Source of the DNA: Trichobilharzia regenti
Taxonomy: Eukaryota; Platyhelminthes; Trematoda; Strigeidida; Schistosomatidae
Length of the DNA: 64,000 nt
Assembly (NCBI GenBank): GCA_944472135.2
Contig: OX235268.1
Coordinates: forward strand, 12,902,589 to 12,966,588
Reading direction: 5' to 3'
The notes below the pieces were generated by a model. It had not been told where the DNA came from, made no database searches, and saw only the letters and a list, made by a program, of their open reading frames with translations. Position numbers and translations under genes: made by a program. Positions 61,546 through 64,000 of the stretch are shown piece by piece (position 1 is the stretch's first letter; each line of letters begins with the position of its first letter).

Positions 61546-62640
61546 CATCACACCAGGTATTGTTCAGCCTGAAAGTTATATTTTAATATGTGATAAGCGA
61601 TATCAGAAGCTCTTTAATGACTCCCGTTTGTAACTTATGGTGACACCATTTCCGTTTTCTTTCAATTCTAAACATTGACATTATTATTGTCATCATTTTA
61701 TGCAATGATACTTCAGTTACAACTGATACAATTGATACATCATTTATTATAACTGTACAACACTGTGTGATTTATCAAAATAAAATCTTATCCATAATGG
61801 AGTTATACTCTACCACAGTGCCCAAGTTTTATACTTATATACTGGTAACATTTTGACTTAATCGTCATTTCTAACACCAAAAAGCTGTTGTTATTATTTC
61901 TCATTACGTATATCCTGTAACATTATTTTTGTTTGTGCTGTTATCGATTCCTTCACTATTGTGCAAAATGCTCAGAAATCCACACTTTATTATCAGTACT
62001 GTTTTGGAATAAAGCAAATGATATTCATTAATAAATTTATAAAGATTACGGCAGCTGTATGCATCTGCTTAATTTTGTCAACAGTGTGTGTCACATTTCT
62101 GTTTCCTTTTTGACGAAAGACCACAAGGGTCAATGAGCACATCACATATGAGGTGTGTGTGCTCTGTTTTGTCTGCCAGCATATCAAGGTCTGAAGTGAA
62201 ACGACAGAGAAGTAAAGCTAAGGCAAAACGTTATATATTTTGCATGAAGGTAACCGTTTTATGCTCAGAGATTAATCCTATTCCATTCTCCAAATCTTAG
62301 CTTTTTTATACAAATCAGGATTCTCAAGAGACTGTGCTTTAGCTGTTATGACCAATTCAATGACACCTCAATTGTATGCACCACTCTGGATTCTTCAAAT
62401 AACGAAGCCAAACACATTTATCATTCATCTAACTCTCAAGACTTACGGCCTTATCATTCCTTGAGATAGTTCTCTTTTATCTCACTCAGTCTTCAATTGA
62501 TTTAATTCTAATTTCTCCTAATAATTTAGATAACATAAGTATGTATCCATTGCTAAATGTGTTATAGCATTATAATCAACACGTGACATAAAGATAAGAA
62601 ATAATGCTAAAGAAAACGGTGAACAAATTGGTAATTATTC
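61546..62640. other. No gene recognised; contains a dispersed repeat
   Basis: 61920-62090 is the partner of 18255-18420. The remainder is AT-rich with short frames only. Confidence 0.4.
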
Positions 62641-62644
62641 GCAG

Positions 62645-62800
62645 GTGGCACATTGGTTAGGTCTCTCGCCGATCATGCACATGGTCCGGGTTCGATCCTC
62701 TACAGATGCACACCTGATATCTCTGGTCAGCCTGTAAAATTTGGGCTACCAACATCACATGCTGAAAATTCCATAATTGTGCCAAAAAATATGATGTGGA
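62645..62800 (+). repeat. Family B tRNA-like repeat, copy 3 (best tRNA-like head)
   Basis: GGTGGCACATTGGTTAGGTC (A-box region) and GGTTCGATCC at 62689-62698 (consensus B-box) have normal tRNA-like spacing. The segment CTCTACAGATGCACACC corresponds to TGACAGACGCACTCC in copy 2. The rest of the 3' part has diverged. It is a tRNA-derived SINE candidate; the acceptor stem does not pair well, so it is not a functional tRNA gene. Confidence 0.55.
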
Positions 62801-63515
62801 ATCAAGCTGTAATCAAAACAAAAAAGGATTACACGACAAAAGTATATAATATGCATAACGCAACAAAACTCAAATCATGATATTCACTTAAAGACACCAT
62901 TGTGAAGGAAATGAACAGAAGTCTGACAAAGTTCCAAGTCGACAGAAAGTTTACACTCAGGCTTCAGAGTTTACATATCATCTTTGTCTGATTCACTACT
63001 GTCATTAACAGTTAACATCAGTGTATGGTTTGTATCACAATATTCCTTAGCAAATGAAGTCGTTTCTAGTGTTCTTTTATTATCTAACTGAGGATCAAAT
63101 TTGATTACATCAAGCTCTGCTAAACTTGTCTTATAGTGAATCGTTGCACGTCTATGAATTTCAGTGAACTGAAAACTGTGATCGAAGCAATTTTTATATT
63201 TTAGGAAAACTTCGTAAGTATTTTTAAACTGTGTAAATTTAACTTAATATCGCCGGACAATATTATTCCGATAGCTACATACAGAGTATTAAGGAACTGT
63301 CTTCAGTATAATATTATTAAAACTACAGTACTACTACCGACCCCGAGTAAATTAATTCATTTACTGTTGTGACATGAGATAAAGTCATTTTTCTCCTATA
63401 GACGAACGAATTACAAAAAAATAAATCAGTTGTGAAGAAATTTTTGCCAGTAAACCACTGAAGTTCTCCTGCGAGTAATATACATGATGTAGGATAATCA
63501 GTCAAGACGGAAACA

Positions 63516-63553
<38 letters not shown>

Positions 63554-64000
63554 TTTTATATATACTTCCATTTAAACACACTGTTGGCAATATTCAACCA
63601 GAAATTATGAGACCTTGTTTAAATACACCGCTTGTTTGATGAGTTCATGTATCGATGAACATCGTTGCCGGTATCCCTTTTTATCTACGAAGGAAGTAGC
63701 ATAAAATTAAATGCTGACTAACTGCTTCTGAGGTGAAGATCAGATGATTCCAGCACTATTATCTGCCTTGATATCAGTGTCAACACCAACGGTTATCAAT
63801 GACACACCTAATCCCTTTTAGTTAAAGAATGTAAGTATCTAATAAATATGTTGGATAGAATCTTTCTCATGATCCGCAGCATCTTTGTTCCCAATGCCGC
63901 TATAATAAAAATTATTGATAGACGTCTCAGAGCAGAATGTATTTCTTGGAATTAGGATAAAATTACTGATAATATGAATCCAGATTGAATATAAAGCAAA
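62801..64000. other. No gene recognised
   Basis: AT-rich to the end of the window. Only a microsatellite at 63518-63565 stands out. Confidence 0.4.
63518..63565. repeat. (TA)n microsatellite
   Basis: About 32 bp of uninterrupted TA followed by ACATTTT and a further short TA run. The length is likely variable between individuals and hard to assemble. Confidence 0.9.

Overview
This is AT-rich eukaryotic DNA with almost no conventional coding content. The set of repeats suggests a blood fluke (Schistosoma-type trematode): a Ty3/Gypsy LTR retrotransposon, three kinds of Penelope-like element (PLE) debris, an RTE-like non-LTR retrotransposon, and tRNA-like repeats that carry a hammerhead ribozyme of the kind known from the schistosome Sm-alpha family. 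The organism call is inference. I found no complete host gene, no rRNA, no genuine tRNA and no CRISPR array. Most of the window looks intergenic or intronic.

Layout: 1-4.7 kb has nothing recognisable. A probable solo LTR lies at 4703-5025. Between 6.2 and 10.9 kb there are three diverged copies of an unclassified repeat. A degenerate hammerhead/tRNA-like repeat (family A) lies at 23.3-23.6 kb, and a second tRNA-like family (family B) occurs at 27.2, 44.0 and 62.6 kb. A degenerate PLE (PLE-A) runs at 28.0-29.9 kb on the plus strand. Family A then appears as inverted pairs at 32.4-32.9 kb and 34.6-35.4 kb. A PLE C-terminal fragment (PLE-C) follows at 35.7-36.6 kb, minus strand. A decayed RTE-like element occupies about 41.4-43.6 kb, minus strand. 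A 624-bp palindromic, MITE-like element lies at 46.7-47.3 kb.

The best-preserved unit is a 4,990-bp Ty3/Gypsy element at 52065-57054. It has 98-99% identical LTRs, a 5-bp target duplication, a primer-binding-site candidate, a polypurine tract, gag, and a pol split by single-base frame breaks. A second PLE (PLE-B) lies at 58.7-59.4 kb, minus strand, and two PLE-C ends sit head-to-head at 60.8-61.5 kb.

Most interesting is the locus at 34.6-35.4 kb. On the minus strand a 393-nt tRNA-like unit is bounded at both ends by the same hammerhead self-cleavage junction. Next to it, in inverted orientation, is a second copy that also reads straight through the junction. That is the layout expected of a tandem or circular-RNA-derived retroelement (retrozyme-like), not of a simple linear SINE. 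One hammerhead (35181-35226) keeps its whole consensus core. PLE reverse transcriptase remains in the same window suggest, but do not prove, where the mobilising enzyme could come from.
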